Assembly (NCBI RefSeq): GCF_029854195.1
Contig: NZ_CP122960.1
Span: forward strand, 1,060,001-1,124,000
Source: Amylibacter sp. IMCC11727
GTDB taxonomy: Bacteria > Pseudomonadota > Alphaproteobacteria > Rhodobacterales > Rhodobacteraceae
Reading direction: 5' to 3'
Length of the DNA stretch: 64,000 nucleotides
The notes beneath the pieces are model-generated. The model worked only from the letters and a program-made list of their open reading frames with translations, made no database searches and had not been told where the DNA came from. The translations under genes were made by a program, and so were the position numbers. Shown here piece by piece: positions 24,050 to 33,243 of this stretch (position 1 is the stretch's first letter; the number at the start of each line of letters is the position of its first letter).

Positions 24050-25375
24050 CTAGCGCAACTGGGTAAGACAATGGCGCAGTGGTTTGGACAACGGCTGTTC
24101 ACAATATCCATCCGCTTTCATTGCTTCGGGCGGAAGATTAGAGCCACCGATCAGGATCAAAAGGTAGTCGTCTAACGGGGGTAGATGATCCTTTGCGTTG
24201 TCGCGAATTTTTTCGACGTCGGCGTTTACGACAGCGGTGAATACAGGAAAGCGGATTTGTCCTGAAGCCGCATCGGTGTATTCATCCATGTATTTGCTGG
24301 CGCCCCAACGGGCGTTGGTGGAAAAGTGGTAATCAAGTCCATTCAGGGCGCGGCGTTTGACGTTTCGCATTCCTTGGTCTGTTGCATCGCTGTCGCGCAC
24401 ACGGTTGTAGATGGCTTTCATCTCTTCAAGGATCATTGGCCATTCACTGGATTGCACCGTCGCCGAGAGGGACATCAAAGCGCGGTTTTTGCCAAGCTGT
24501 TCAAAATCTGCGGTTGGATTATAGGCTGCGCGGAGTTCTTGGCGGATGACGCGGAACATTTCTGATCCTTGATAAGCCCCCATGTAATCCATCAGCATAT
24601 TGGCCCCGACGAAATCTTCTGCACCGTCAAATGTTTCGGATTTCACCAAAAACATCAGAGTTTCGCGGCTGGACGCGTCTGGGGCGAAAATCACGCCTTT
24701 GGGGAGGTCGGTAATTTTTGCTTTGGGTTGGTCCATGTCGGAGTTCTGGCGGGGCAGTTTGCGCAAGAAGGCAGTCACATCGCCCTGTACATCGCCCTCG
24801 TGGCGCACAACGATTTGGCTTGGCATACCAAACTGAAAGCTCAGGTTTGCGATGTCGGTTCCATCATCTTCTTCAGGGAATAGGATAAAGTCGCTTAGAA
24901 CCCCTGTCACATTATCTGGACGACGGGTTTTTGTGGCGAGCAGCGGGCGTTGTTGCACGATCTGGCGGGCGTACCACTGCCGCGAAAAATTGGGACTGGT
25001 CATGAGGTCGGACATGTGTCCGATTGCCTCTGCAAAGCCATCAGACGGGGCCGAGAGGGTCAGCATGATATGATTGGGCAAAAGGGTAATGCCAAGATCG
25101 ATGCCGTTGATTTCGCGATAGGTGTCTGCCTCAAACTCTGACATTTCGGACGTGGGGCCGCGGACAATTGTGGCGAGACCCGCATGGGTGGCTTCGATCC
25201 GATTTTCAGCCAAACTGTTGAGCGGCCACATCAGTGAAATTGCCGATAGCCCATTGGTTAACGGACGCAGGCTTGCGTATTTGGGAGAAATCTTGCTGGC
25301 CACCAATTCGGTTTGCGCGGCGAGTGGCGTTGCAAACAAGGCAAATGCGGCGAGGATCATGTGAATGCGTTTCAT
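24050..25375 (-). CDS. M16-family peptidase-like protein, lacks zinc motif
   Basis: 441 residues from ATG 25375, one base after the upstream gene's stop. N-terminal signal peptide (about 20 residues, ending in APLAAQ). The sequence has M16 (pitrilysin) layout, including late segments SSEWPMILEEMKAIYNRV and a C-terminal ALNGLDY/NARWGASKYMDEY region, but no HxxEH is present, so it is presumably the non-catalytic partner. M16B heterodimers made of a zinc-binding and an inactive subunit are known. Probably periplasmic. Confidence 0.8.
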   Translation of the reverse strand: MKRIHMILAAFALFATPLAAQTELVASKISPKYASLRPLTNGLSAISLMWPLNSLAENRIEATHAGLATIVRGPTSEMSEFEADTYREINGIDLGITLLPNHIMLTLSAPSDGFAEAIGHMSDLMTSPNFSRQWYARQIVQQRPLLATKTRRPDNVTGVLSDFILFPEEDDGTDIANLSFQFGMPSQIVVRHEGDVQGDVTAFLRKLPRQNSDMDQPKAKITDLPKGVIFAPDASSRETLMFLVKSETFDGAEDFVGANMLMDYMGAYQGSEMFRVIRQELRAAYNPTADFEQLGKNRALMSLSATVQSSEWPMILEEMKAIYNRVRDSDATDQGMRNVKRRALNGLDYHFSTNARWGASKYMDEYTDAASGQIRFPVFTAVVNADVEKIRDNAKDHLPPLDDYLLILIGGSNLPPEAMKADGYCEQPLSKPLRHCLTQLR

Positions 25376-25376
25376 T

Positions 25377-26660
25377 TTAATCTTCCTTCGCTGCAAAGAG
25401 GATCGAAGTCGCGGAGGGTTCGATCAGTTTTTCAATGAAGCGCAGGACTTCGGCGTCTGTCGTGTCTTCGATCAGTTTCGCATATGTGCCTGGAGATATG
25501 GGCGGTAGCCCGTCAGAGGCCACGTTTTCCAAAAAGCGCAAGAAATCCTGTGAGCCACGGGCGGCTCCTTTGGCGTGGGCGGCATTACGTTTGCGGGCTG
25601 TGTCGATTTCTTCGGCCGTGACTGGTTTGTCCAACAAAGCATTGAAGGTGTTTTCAAATGTAGCCAAGGCCGTTTCAAAATCCACGCCAGGCATCGGTTC
25701 GATAAAGGTGTTCATTTCCGTATCGCCGTTTTTGGCCATAAAGAAATCTGTGCCGACGGATTGAAAATCAAAACGGTTGAACATTAAGGCTTCGCGGATA
25801 CGGGATTGGAAAATCGAGACGCCGATAAAAAATTCGCCCTGCAAATCAATAGAGGTGTCCACCCAATCCAAATCAATGAATTTGGAATAAATGATGATGT
25901 TGTCCTGTAGGCGATCAGAGGACAGGCTTTCTTTGTGGCGCAGGTTTGGATCGGGCTTTTCGTTGAGCCACCATTTTTCGGGTGCGGTGGACTGTTCGGT
26001 GTCGCCAAAATACTCTTTCACCTTGGCAGCTGCTTGTTCGGGCGAAATTTTCCCCGATATCAAAACCATGACATTGGCTGGCGCATAGTGTTTTTTGTGA
26101 AATTCCAGCGCCGTTTGCAAGTTAAGGCGCGGCAGGTCCTCGATCATATTGTTGGCACGTCCGCGTTTTGACCCATAAAGGTTTTGCAGATTGATCCGGC
26201 GTAGCCAGCGAGTGGGGTATTGGCGTTCACGCAAAAGGGTTTCGCGTTCGACAATTTTGATTTCGCTTTCAAGGAAATCTTTGGGCAGAACAGGATCGTT
26301 CAATACGGCGCGGGACAGTTTCATCAGGCGGTCAATGTCGTTTGGTGCGCCAGAGTTGGTGTAGATGGTGGCGACCGAACTTGTCTTGGCAAACAGGTCT
26401 CGTGCGCGGGGCTCGCGCAGAACGTAAGTGTCTGCCGAAAACGCCGCGAGATGTTCAAGAAAGTGGGCCGTGCCGGAAACTTCGTCGTCATCATAAGATC
26501 CCGACAGCACAATGAGCTGCACATCAACGCGATTGAATGTGTCACGCGGCACAACATAAGCCGAGTGCAAACCACCGATATCTTTGAGCGGTATCACCTC
26601 TTGAGCGTGGGTGCTGATGGTCGTTGCAATAAGGATGAGGGCGGAGAGTATTCTGATCAC
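25377..26660 (-). CDS. M16-family zinc metallopeptidase
   Basis: 427 residues if begun at GTG 26660, which puts a hydrophobic signal peptide (IRILSALILIATTISTHAQ) at the N-terminus; an ATG at 26732 would add 24 polar residues and hide the signal, so is less likely. The inverted zinc motif HFLEH gives His66, Glu69 and His70 in that numbering; the third ligand is a glutamate in VERE about 70 residues on. Then FHKKHYAPANVMVLISGKI is typical of M16 domain 1. Catalytic subunit, probably periplasmic, paired with the inactive gene one base downstream. Confidence 0.87.
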   Translation of the reverse strand: MIRILSALILIATTISTHAQEVIPLKDIGGLHSAYVVPRDTFNRVDVQLIVLSGSYDDDEVSGTAHFLEHLAAFSADTYVLREPRARDLFAKTSSVATIYTNSGAPNDIDRLMKLSRAVLNDPVLPKDFLESEIKIVERETLLRERQYPTRWLRRINLQNLYGSKRGRANNMIEDLPRLNLQTALEFHKKHYAPANVMVLISGKISPEQAAAKVKEYFGDTEQSTAPEKWWLNEKPDPNLRHKESLSSDRLQDNIIIYSKFIDLDWVDTSIDLQGEFFIGVSIFQSRIREALMFNRFDFQSVGTDFFMAKNGDTEMNTFIEPMPGVDFETALATFENTFNALLDKPVTAEEIDTARKRNAAHAKGAARGSQDFLRFLENVASDGLPPISPGTYAKLIEDTTDAEVLRFIEKLIEPSATSILFAAKED

Positions 26661-26762
26661 GCGAAAGCCTGTTCTATGAGATTGATCCAATGCGGACCTG
26701 CAATAATATGGAGTAGAACGGTTTTGCGTCAAAGATGCAATTGGCAGCCTTGGGAGGGCGCC

Positions 26763-26794
26763 AAAAAGAAAGCCGCACCAGATGGCGCGGCTTT
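26763..26794 (-). terminator. Rho-independent terminator of glyA
   Basis: On the minus strand AAAGCCGC (26787-26794 side) pairs with GCGGCTTT (26769-26776 side) through a partly paired 10-base loop, followed by TTTCTTTTT. It begins 23 bases beyond the glyA stop. Confidence 0.87.
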
Positions 26795-26816
26795 GCAGAA
26801 GTTTTGGGTGAAGGGC

Positions 26817-28109
26817 TTACATGCCTTCGTAGATTGGGAAGCGCCCGCAAAGATCGGCCACTTTGGCTTTGACAGCGGCTTCGACTGCGCCGTTGTTGTC
26901 TGGGCCGTTTGCGGCCAAGCCGTCCACCACTTCGACGATCAGATCACCGATTTCACGGAACTCTGCTTCGCCAAAGCCGCGGGTTGTGCCCGCCGGTGTG
27001 CCAAGGCGGATGCCTGAGGTCACGGTTGGTTTTTCTGGGTCAAACGGGATGCCGTTTTTGTTTGTTGTGATGTGGGCGCGGCCAAGGGCGGCGTCTGTGA
27101 TGTTGCCAGTTACACCTTTGGGGCGCAGATCGACGAGCATCACGTGTGTGTCTGTGCCGCCAGTAACGATATCAAGACCACCTTTCATCAGCTGGTCTGC
27201 CAGAGCTTGGGCGTTTTTCACCACTTGTTGTTGGTAGGCTTTGAACTCTGGGCGCAAGGCTTCGCCAAAAGCAACGGCTTTGCCCGCGATAACGTGCATC
27301 AAGGGGCCGCCTTGGATGCCAGGGAAGATGGCAGAGTTGAATTTCTTGGCCAGTGCTTCGTCATTTGTGACGATCATGCCACCACGTGGGCCGCGCAGTG
27401 TTTTGTGCGTGGTTGTTGTGGCAACGTGGGCGTGTGGGAATGGGGACGGGTGAACGCCAGCCGCCACGAGGCCCGCAAAGTGGGCCATGTCCACGTGCAA
27501 GTATGCACCAACGCTGTCTGCGATTTCGCGCATTTTGGCAAAGTCGATTTGGCGTGGGATCGCAGAACCACCCGCGATGATCATTTTTGGCTGATGTTCG
27601 TTGGCCAATTCTTGGACTTGGTCATAATCCAAGAGGTTGTCTTGCTTGCGCACGCCGTATTGAACAGCGTTGAACCACTTGCCTGATTGGTTTGGCTTCG
27701 CGCCGTGTGTCAGGTGGCCCCCTGCGTCCAAAGACATGCCAAGGATTGTGTCGCCTGGTTGCAAGAGCGCCTGCATTACACCTTGGTTTGCTTGGGAACC
27801 CGAGTTTGGTTGCACGTTAGCAAATTCACAGTTGAACAGTTGTTTCGCACGCTCAATAGCGAGGTTTTCTGCCACATCAACGAACTGACACCCGCCGTAG
27901 TAGCGACGCCCAGGATAGCCTTCGGCATATTTGTTCGTCATCACCGACCCTTGGGCCTGCATAACGGCCTTGGATACAATGTTTTCGGATGCGATCAGTT
28001 CAATTTCGTCCCGTTGACGACCAAGTTCGTTAGTGATGGAGCCAAAAATCTCTGGGTCACGGGTGGATAGGTCTTCGGTGAAGAAGCCAGCGTCGCGTAC
28101 GTTTGTCAT
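26817..28109 (-). CDS. glyA: Serine hydroxymethyltransferase
   Basis: 430 residues, full length. PLP enzyme interconverting serine and glycine with tetrahydrofolate; main source of one-carbon units. Visible family blocks: RQRDEIELIASENIVS, NKYAEGYPGRRYYGGC, NVQPNSGSQANQGV, DMAHFAGLVAAGVHPSPF, and the PLP lysine in TTTTHKTLRGPRGG. Monocistronic with a terminator at 26763. The 282-bp leader to nadK is divergent and probably carries promoters for both genes. Confidence 0.98.
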   Translation of the reverse strand: MTNVRDAGFFTEDLSTRDPEIFGSITNELGRQRDEIELIASENIVSKAVMQAQGSVMTNKYAEGYPGRRYYGGCQFVDVAENLAIERAKQLFNCEFANVQPNSGSQANQGVMQALLQPGDTILGMSLDAGGHLTHGAKPNQSGKWFNAVQYGVRKQDNLLDYDQVQELANEHQPKMIIAGGSAIPRQIDFAKMREIADSVGAYLHVDMAHFAGLVAAGVHPSPFPHAHVATTTTHKTLRGPRGGMIVTNDEALAKKFNSAIFPGIQGGPLMHVIAGKAVAFGEALRPEFKAYQQQVVKNAQALADQLMKGGLDIVTGGTDTHVMLVDLRPKGVTGNITDAALGRAHITTNKNGIPFDPEKPTVTSGIRLGTPAGTTRGFGEAEFREIGDLIVEVVDGLAANGPDNNGAVEAAVKAKVADLCGRFPIYEGM

Positions 28110-28391
28110 AAGTGCATCCTGTTGTTGGAGGGCGATTGCCGCAGGGTATAATTGGTGCCGTCGGTTCCAGAAGTTCCAGATGCGACGGATTTGTATTCTT
28201 GGCGGACGGAATATGGGGAATCACTCCAAAAGCAAAGGTGCAAACTGTCGCAAATAAGCCGATTCTTTGTGTGCGATGGTATGCAATAAGCCAATTTTTT
28301 GAAGGATTTGGCCGAACCGACCCGCAGTTTCGCTTGCGCTGGTGGGGCTGTGCAGGGATGGTAACGCAAGACAATCAAAAAGGCGCAGGTG

Positions 28392-29156
28392 ATGCGATTT
28401 AAAAAGATCAGTTTTTTGGCCAGCAAAGCCGAAATGGCCCAAGACGCCCGCGCGGCTTTGGTGCAGCGGTATGGGCATGTGTCCCCTGTGCAAGCGGATT
28501 TGATCGTCGCGTTGGGGGGGGATGGTTTTATGCTGTCCACTTTACACGAAACCCAAGGTCTGCGTGCGCCTGTTTACGGAATGAACCGTGGGACAGTTGG
28601 GTTTTTGATGAATGAATATTCCGAAGACGGGTTAGAGGATCGGCTGGCGCTGGCCGAGGAAACCGTGATCCATCCGCTGCGCATGACGGCACATGGTGTT
28701 GATGGCGAAGAACGCGAAGGTTTGGCCATCAACGAAGTATCTTTGCTGCGCAAAGGGCCCCAAGCGGCCAAACTGCGAATTTTGGTGGATGGCAAAGAGC
28801 GGCTGTCTGAGCTGGTGTGTGATGGGGCGCTGTTGGCAACCCCAGCGGGTTCAACCGCCTACAACTATTCTGCGCATGGTCCGATTTTACCCATCGGGGC
28901 GGAGATTTTGGCGCTGACGGCCGTTGCAGCGTTTCGCCCACGGCGCTGGCGTGGGGCTTTGTTGCCGATGCGTGCGAAAGTGCGAATCGAAGTGTTGGAA
29001 TCAGATAAACGCCCTGTGCAAGCGGTGGCAGACAGTTTTGATGCCCGCGCTGTGGAATGGGTGGAAATCCAAAGCGCGCCAGATATTTCTCATCGGTTGC
29101 TGTTTGATCCAGAACACGGCTTGGAAGAGCGGTTGATCCGCGAGCAGTTTGTCTGA
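28392..29156 (+). CDS. nadK: NAD kinase
   Basis: 254 residues from ATG 28392; a GTG three bases earlier is possible. Phosphorylates NAD to NADP. The GGDGFML motif (residues about 44-50), YGMNRGTVGFLMN, and the TPAGSTAYNYSAHGPILP segment that forms the nucleotide site are all present. Short alphaproteobacterial type. It overlaps the GNAT gene by eight bases, suggesting co-expression. Confidence 0.95.
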   Translation: MRFKKISFLASKAEMAQDARAALVQRYGHVSPVQADLIVALGGDGFMLSTLHETQGLRAPVYGMNRGTVGFLMNEYSEDGLEDRLALAEETVIHPLRMTAHGVDGEEREGLAINEVSLLRKGPQAAKLRILVDGKERLSELVCDGALLATPAGSTAYNYSAHGPILPIGAEILALTAVAAFRPRRWRGALLPMRAKVRIEVLESDKRPVQAVADSFDARAVEWVEIQSAPDISHRLLFDPEHGLEERLIREQFV

Positions 29157-29649
29157 CTTTGTGATCAAAGGCACAAAGGGCGTGGTACTGCGCCGCCTTT
29201 CGCCTGCAGATTTGGCGGCGTTTCAAGCCTATCGCCAAGACCCAGAAGTGGGTCGGTTTCAAGACTGGGACCGTATGGATGATGAAAAGGCCGCAGGGTT
29301 TTTACAGCACATGTCCAAAGCCGCGTTGTTTGTGAAAGGACAATGGTCTCAGATTGGTGTTGATTTGGACGGTGAGCTGATCGGGGACATGGGTGTTTTT
29401 GTCAGCGCGGATAAACCCGAAGCAGAGATTGGTGTGACATTGGCACAAGGTGCGCAAGGCAAAGGGCTGGCCGAGGCGGCTGTGCGGGCGTTGATTGGCT
29501 ATCTGTTTGATGATCTTGGACTAGATCAGATTATTGCAGGTGCGCACAAAGACAATGCGCGATCCATTGCGTTGATGGAGCGGTTGGGCATGAGCTTTAC
29601 GGCCGAGGTTGGGGACGATGTGGATTACGTTTTGCATCGCTCAGTTTAA
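29149..29649 (+). CDS. GNAT family N-acetyltransferase
   Basis: 166 residues from TTG 29149 (overlapping the nadK stop) or 162 from GTG 29161; no ATG start and no strong ribosome site distinguish them. RimJ/RimL-type acetyltransferase: VVLRRLSPADLAAFQAYRQDPEVGRFQDW at the N-terminus, acetyl-CoA loop AQGKGLAEAAVRALIGYLF (the Q/R-x-x-G-x-G/A pattern), and DNARSIALMERLGMSF. The target (protein N-terminus or small molecule) is unknown. Confidence 0.85.
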   Translation: MSDFVIKGTKGVVLRRLSPADLAAFQAYRQDPEVGRFQDWDRMDDEKAAGFLQHMSKAALFVKGQWSQIGVDLDGELIGDMGVFVSADKPEAEIGVTLAQGAQGKGLAEAAVRALIGYLFDDLGLDQIIAGAHKDNARSIALMERLGMSFTAEVGDDVDYVLHRSV

Positions 29650-29792
29650 TCGGCCTGTTTAATTGTATGCTGCGCATGTGCTTGGGAGCTTTTGCTTGGG
29701 CAAAAGCGATTTTGGATATTTTAGTCGAAAGAAATGTGGGGATTATTGCATTTCGCGAAAGGCTGATGCGACGGTTTTTTAAGCGAAACGCT

Positions 29793-30527
29793 TTAGGGTA
29801 GGCTGAGTTTTGCCATTCTGCCGCCGTCGATTGTCCAGATTTGACCAGTGACAAAGGCAGCTTCGTCTGAGGCGAGCCAAGTGACAAGATTTGCAACCTC
29901 GCTCGGGGCACCCGTGCGACCGACGGGGTGAATGCCGCCGATTTTCTTGCGAAACTCTGCTGGGTCGCCCAAGCTTTCGATGAAGGCTGTGTTGAGATCG
30001 GTGTCGATCCAGCCTGGGGCCACGGCATTGCAGCGTATTCCATCTGGGCCATGATCAACCGCAATGGCGCGGGTCAGGCCATGCAGGCCTGCTTTTGAAG
30101 CGCAATAAGCAGGGTGGCGTGGGTTCGAGCCGAGCCCTTCGATGGAACCAATATTGACGATATTGCCAGCGGATTTGATCAGGTGGGGCAGGGCGGATTT
30201 GGTCAGTAAAAAGGGCGCGGTGAGGTTAACCTGAATGGTGTTGGCCCAGTCTTGTTCGCTGGTTTCAAGGGTGGTGCCTTCAATCATCAGGCCCGCGTTG
30301 TTGACAAGGATATCGAGTCTTCCTGTTCGCGCGATGATCTGGTCGATGACGTTTTGTGGTGCGGTTGGATCAAGGAAATCTGCGGTGATGCTGGTGTGGG
30401 TTGGGTCCGTGCCGCGCTGGGCGGTGAAGACTGTTGCGCCAAGGCCGGCGAACCTGTCTGCGGTGGCCGCGCCGATGCCACTGCGCCCGCCTGTGATAAG
30501 AACGATTTTTCCATTGAAGTCGATCAT
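29793..30527 (-). CDS. Short-chain dehydrogenase/reductase
   Basis: 244 residues from ATG 30527, overlapping the preceding SDR stop by four bases. Cofactor motif TGGRSGIGAAT, NNAG at about residue 78, S-x12-Y-x-x-x-K with catalytic YCASKAGLHGL, and the usual C-terminal VTGQIWTIDGGRM. NAD(P)-dependent oxidoreductase, last of the four-gene operon that starts at 32039. Confidence 0.9.
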   Translation of the reverse strand: MIDFNGKIVLITGGRSGIGAATADRFAGLGATVFTAQRGTDPTHTSITADFLDPTAPQNVIDQIIARTGRLDILVNNAGLMIEGTTLETSEQDWANTIQVNLTAPFLLTKSALPHLIKSAGNIVNIGSIEGLGSNPRHPAYCASKAGLHGLTRAIAVDHGPDGIRCNAVAPGWIDTDLNTAFIESLGDPAEFRKKIGGIHPVGRTGAPSEVANLVTWLASDEAAFVTGQIWTIDGGRMAKLSLP

Positions 30528-31252
30528 TTGACGGGTTTTCCTCCGTTTACCTCGAGGAGTGCGCCGCACATGTAGCGGGACTGATCCGAGGCGAGGAAGA
30601 GGATCACATCGGCGATGTCTTCAGGCTCGGCAATGCGGCCAAGGGGGACAGAGGCATTCAATTCTGCGATGGCTTTGTCAGGGTCCATGCCACGAATTTT
30701 GAAACCCGTGCGGATCATTGGAGTGTTGACCTCGTTTGGGCAGACGGCGTTGACGCGGATACCTTGATGAGCGTGGTCCATGCCGAGGCATTGGGTCATC
30801 GACGCGACGGCGGCTTTGGACATGACGTAGACGGGATGGTTCGGGCCAGGGTGAACGCCCCAGCAGGACGATGTGTTGACGATGGCACCGCCCCCAGTTG
30901 CGGCCATGATGGGAATAGCCGCGCGGCAGAGGCGGAACGGGGCCTCCACATTGATGGCCATGGTGCGGGCGAAATCGGTGTCAGTGGCTTGCGTGATGTC
31001 GCCCCGTGTGATGATGCCTGCGTTATTGATAAGGATGTCGAGGCCACCCAATACATCGGCAGCATGGGTTGGGAGAGCGTCGCAGAATGTGGCGTCCATC
31101 AGATCGCCGGTGATTGAATGATCCGCCACGCTGTCTTTGATATCGACACCAAGCACGGTTGCCCCAGCGGATTGGAAACGCCGTACAACGGCCTGCCCGA
31201 TCCCGCCAGCGGCGCCGGTGAGTAACACGCGTTTGCCTTTTAAATCTGTCAT
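30524..31252 (-). CDS. Short-chain dehydrogenase/reductase
   Basis: 242 residues. Motifs TGAAGGIG, NNAG, and catalytic YVMSKAAVASM in the stretch NTSSCWGVHPGPNHPVYVMSK; the tail MCGALLEVNGGKPVK is typical. It is about as far from the adjacent SDR as unrelated SDRs are, so the pair may catalyse two consecutive steps rather than being a recent duplication. Translationally coupled to the next gene (ATGA overlap), and 77 bases after the Lin0512 pair. Confidence 0.9.
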   Translation of the reverse strand: MTDLKGKRVLLTGAAGGIGQAVVRRFQSAGATVLGVDIKDSVADHSITGDLMDATFCDALPTHAADVLGGLDILINNAGIITRGDITQATDTDFARTMAINVEAPFRLCRAAIPIMAATGGGAIVNTSSCWGVHPGPNHPVYVMSKAAVASMTQCLGMDHAHQGIRVNAVCPNEVNTPMIRTGFKIRGMDPDKAIAELNASVPLGRIAEPEDIADVILFLASDQSRYMCGALLEVNGGKPVK

Positions 31253-31329
31253 CTGCGGCTCCTGCTACTCCCCAAAAGGTACATCCCGTTATACGGGGCG
31301 CAATGCCGAATGCGACGCGGGATGTCGGA

Positions 31330-31692
31330 TTATTTTGAAAGTTTATACGCCGACTGGTCGATGGGGTAATAGGCTTCGATTGCGGCGGTTGCGATGACGC
31401 TGGCTGTTGTTCCATCGGCAGAGGGGATGTTTTGGCCGCCCTTGATTGCCGTGACCTGAGCGTTGCCACGCGGCAATTCCGCAGCAACACGCGCGGTGTC
31501 GAGCGCGTCTGGATCTTGAACACCGATGGTGACCTTAACCGTCATTTGTTTGTGGTCGAGGTTCAGTTCCGTGAACAAGGTGAGCGAGGAATGACGGATG
31601 GCATCATTCACGGCGCGGATCGCGGCTTTGGTGTAGTCTTGGCCGTAAAGGTCTGTGCCGATGCCTGTTTCAAGGATGATACGGTGATCCAT
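31330..31692 (-). CDS. Lin0512 family protein, second of pair
   Basis: 120 residues. Conserved small family I recognise as Lin0512: start HRIILETGIGTDLYGQDYTKAAIRAVNDAIRHSSL, then KVTIGVQDPDALDTARVAAELPRGNAQVTAIKGGQNIP. Paralogous to the gene directly upstream; the two align over most of their length (GHGTSLRRMDYTAAARRAIQ against GIGTDLYGQDYTKAAIRAVN). The start overlaps the upstream stop by one base (TAATG), pointing to a heteromer. Function unknown. Confidence 0.8.
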   Translation of the reverse strand: MDHRIILETGIGTDLYGQDYTKAAIRAVNDAIRHSSLTLFTELNLDHKQMTVKVTIGVQDPDALDTARVAAELPRGNAQVTAIKGGQNIPSADGTTASVIATAAIEAYYPIDQSAYKLSK

Positions 31693-32039
31693 TATGCAGG
31701 CTCCATATCAAAAGAAACGACGATTGCGGCGTTGGCGATGACGGTGTGATCCGTGTTGGTGGGTTTGGCGATATCAAGGCCGCCGTGAGAAGCCGTGATC
31801 GCGATTTGGCCGTAAGGAAACATGTCTTTGAGCGCGTCTGTGTCCACTTTATCAGGGTGTTGTACCGCGATGTCTACATCCACGATCATGGCTTCTTTGG
31901 GGAAGCCGAAAGCGGGTGCGACCGTTAATGAATTGCGCCAAAGTGCGTTTTGAATGGCGCGGCGGGCGGCGGCGGTATAGTCCATTCGGCGCAGTGATGT
32001 GCCGTGACCAATTTCTAGGGCAACGCGGGTTTTGGGCAT
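31692..32039 (-). CDS. Lin0512 family protein, first of pair
   Basis: 115 residues. Same family as the gene that follows: RVALEIGHGTSLRRMDYTAAARRAIQNALWRNSL, then MIVDVDIAVQHPDKVDTDALKDMFPYGQIAITASHGGLDI. The conserved G-x-G-T-x-x-x-x-x-D-Y-T-x-A-A and H/K-G-G segments suggest a shared ligand site between protomers, which is inference. First gene of an operon with a second Lin0512 gene and two SDR oxidoreductases; divergent from perM. No signal peptide. Confidence 0.8.
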   Translation of the reverse strand: MPKTRVALEIGHGTSLRRMDYTAAARRAIQNALWRNSLTVAPAFGFPKEAMIVDVDIAVQHPDKVDTDALKDMFPYGQIAITASHGGLDIAKPTNTDHTVIANAAIVVSFDMEPA

Positions 32040-32166
32040 GGGGTGGCCTTTTCTTTTGGTGCTGCGAGGTAACCTCAGCCCGAATGCGGATGCAAGAGCG
32101 GTGGATCAATTGTTTTCGCGCACGGATTAGGGTACATGTGAGTCTTGAATTTTTTGCGGAGTTATC

Positions 32167-33243
32167 ATGGCGTTGAGCACAAATGAACAGGTGCGGTATT
32201 GGGGCATCGGTGCGGTGGTCTTTCTGCTGTGCCTTTGGGTGATGGGCAATGTGTTGTTGCCGTTCATCACGGGCATGGCGATTGCGTATTTTCTGGACCC
32301 TGTTGCGGATCGACTGGAAGCGGCGGGTTTGTCGCGCAGTGTGGCGACCACAGTGATTACGCTTGTGGCGGTGGTGGTCATCCTGATCTTACTGATTGTT
32401 TTGATCCCATTGCTGGTGCGCCAAACGGCGGGATTTGTGTCGGCGTTGCCTGAGTATGTGGCGCAACTGCAAACCTTTATCAAAGAACGCTTTCCTGAGG
32501 CTTTTAAAGAAGGGTCTGCAGTGTTGCAGGGGTTGAATTCCGTCATTGAATTTGTGCGCTCCAAGGGTGGGGATTTGGCAAATGCGTTGCTGGCGTCTGC
32601 GTTTACCATTGTGGATGTGGCCATTTTCATGGTCGTCGCCCCAGTCGTGGCATTTTACATGCTGCTCGATTGGGATCGTATGATCGCCACGATTGATGGC
32701 TGGATTCCGCGCGATCATTTGGAAACGGTGCGCGATTTGGCGCGGCAGGTGGACAATGTTCTGGCAGGATTCGTGCGTGGCCAATTGACGGTTTGCAGCA
32801 TTTTGGGTGCATTTTATGCGGTGGCTTTGATGCTGGTCGGGCTACAATTTGGCGTGGTGGTTGGCCTGATTGCGGGACTGTTAACCTTTATCCCTTATGT
32901 GGGATCGATCATTGGGGGCGTGTTGTCCATCGGACTGGCGTTGTTTCAGTTTTGGGATGATCCGATTTGGATTGTCGCGGTTTTGGTGATCTTTGTGATT
33001 GGTCAGATGCTGGAAGGTAACTTTTTGACCCCGAAACTGGTTGGACGGTCCGTTGGGTTGCATCCTGTTTGGTTGATGTTTGCACTGTCTGCCTTTGGCA
33101 GCTTTTTGGGGTTCACAGGGATGCTGATTGCGGTTCCTGTTGCGGCCATGCTGGGCGTGTTCTTCCGATTTGGTGTAAGCCAATATTTGGACGGGCGATT
33201 GTACACGGGGATGTCGGGCCAGAAAGACAACGGCGATGGCTGA
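32167..33243 (+). CDS. perM: AI-2E family transporter / PerM-like permease
   Basis: 358 residues with about seven to eight hydrophobic segments. N-terminal VVFLLCLWVMGNVLLPFITGMAIAYFLDPVADRLE, and the C-terminal block IPYVGSIIGGVLSIGLAL...VIGQMLEGNFLTPKLVGRSVGLHPVWLMFALSAFGSFLGFTGMLIAVPVAA, which are the family hallmarks. Family members export AI-2 or act as Na+/H+ antiporters; role here unknown. It overlaps hdaA by eight bases, starting the perM-hdaA-ppk-ppx operon that is conserved in this group. Confidence 0.9.
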   Translation: MALSTNEQVRYWGIGAVVFLLCLWVMGNVLLPFITGMAIAYFLDPVADRLEAAGLSRSVATTVITLVAVVVILILLIVLIPLLVRQTAGFVSALPEYVAQLQTFIKERFPEAFKEGSAVLQGLNSVIEFVRSKGGDLANALLASAFTIVDVAIFMVVAPVVAFYMLLDWDRMIATIDGWIPRDHLETVRDLARQVDNVLAGFVRGQLTVCSILGAFYAVALMLVGLQFGVVVGLIAGLLTFIPYVGSIIGGVLSIGLALFQFWDDPIWIVAVLVIFVIGQMLEGNFLTPKLVGRSVGLHPVWLMFALSAFGSFLGFTGMLIAVPVAAMLGVFFRFGVSQYLDGRLYTGMSGQKDNGDG

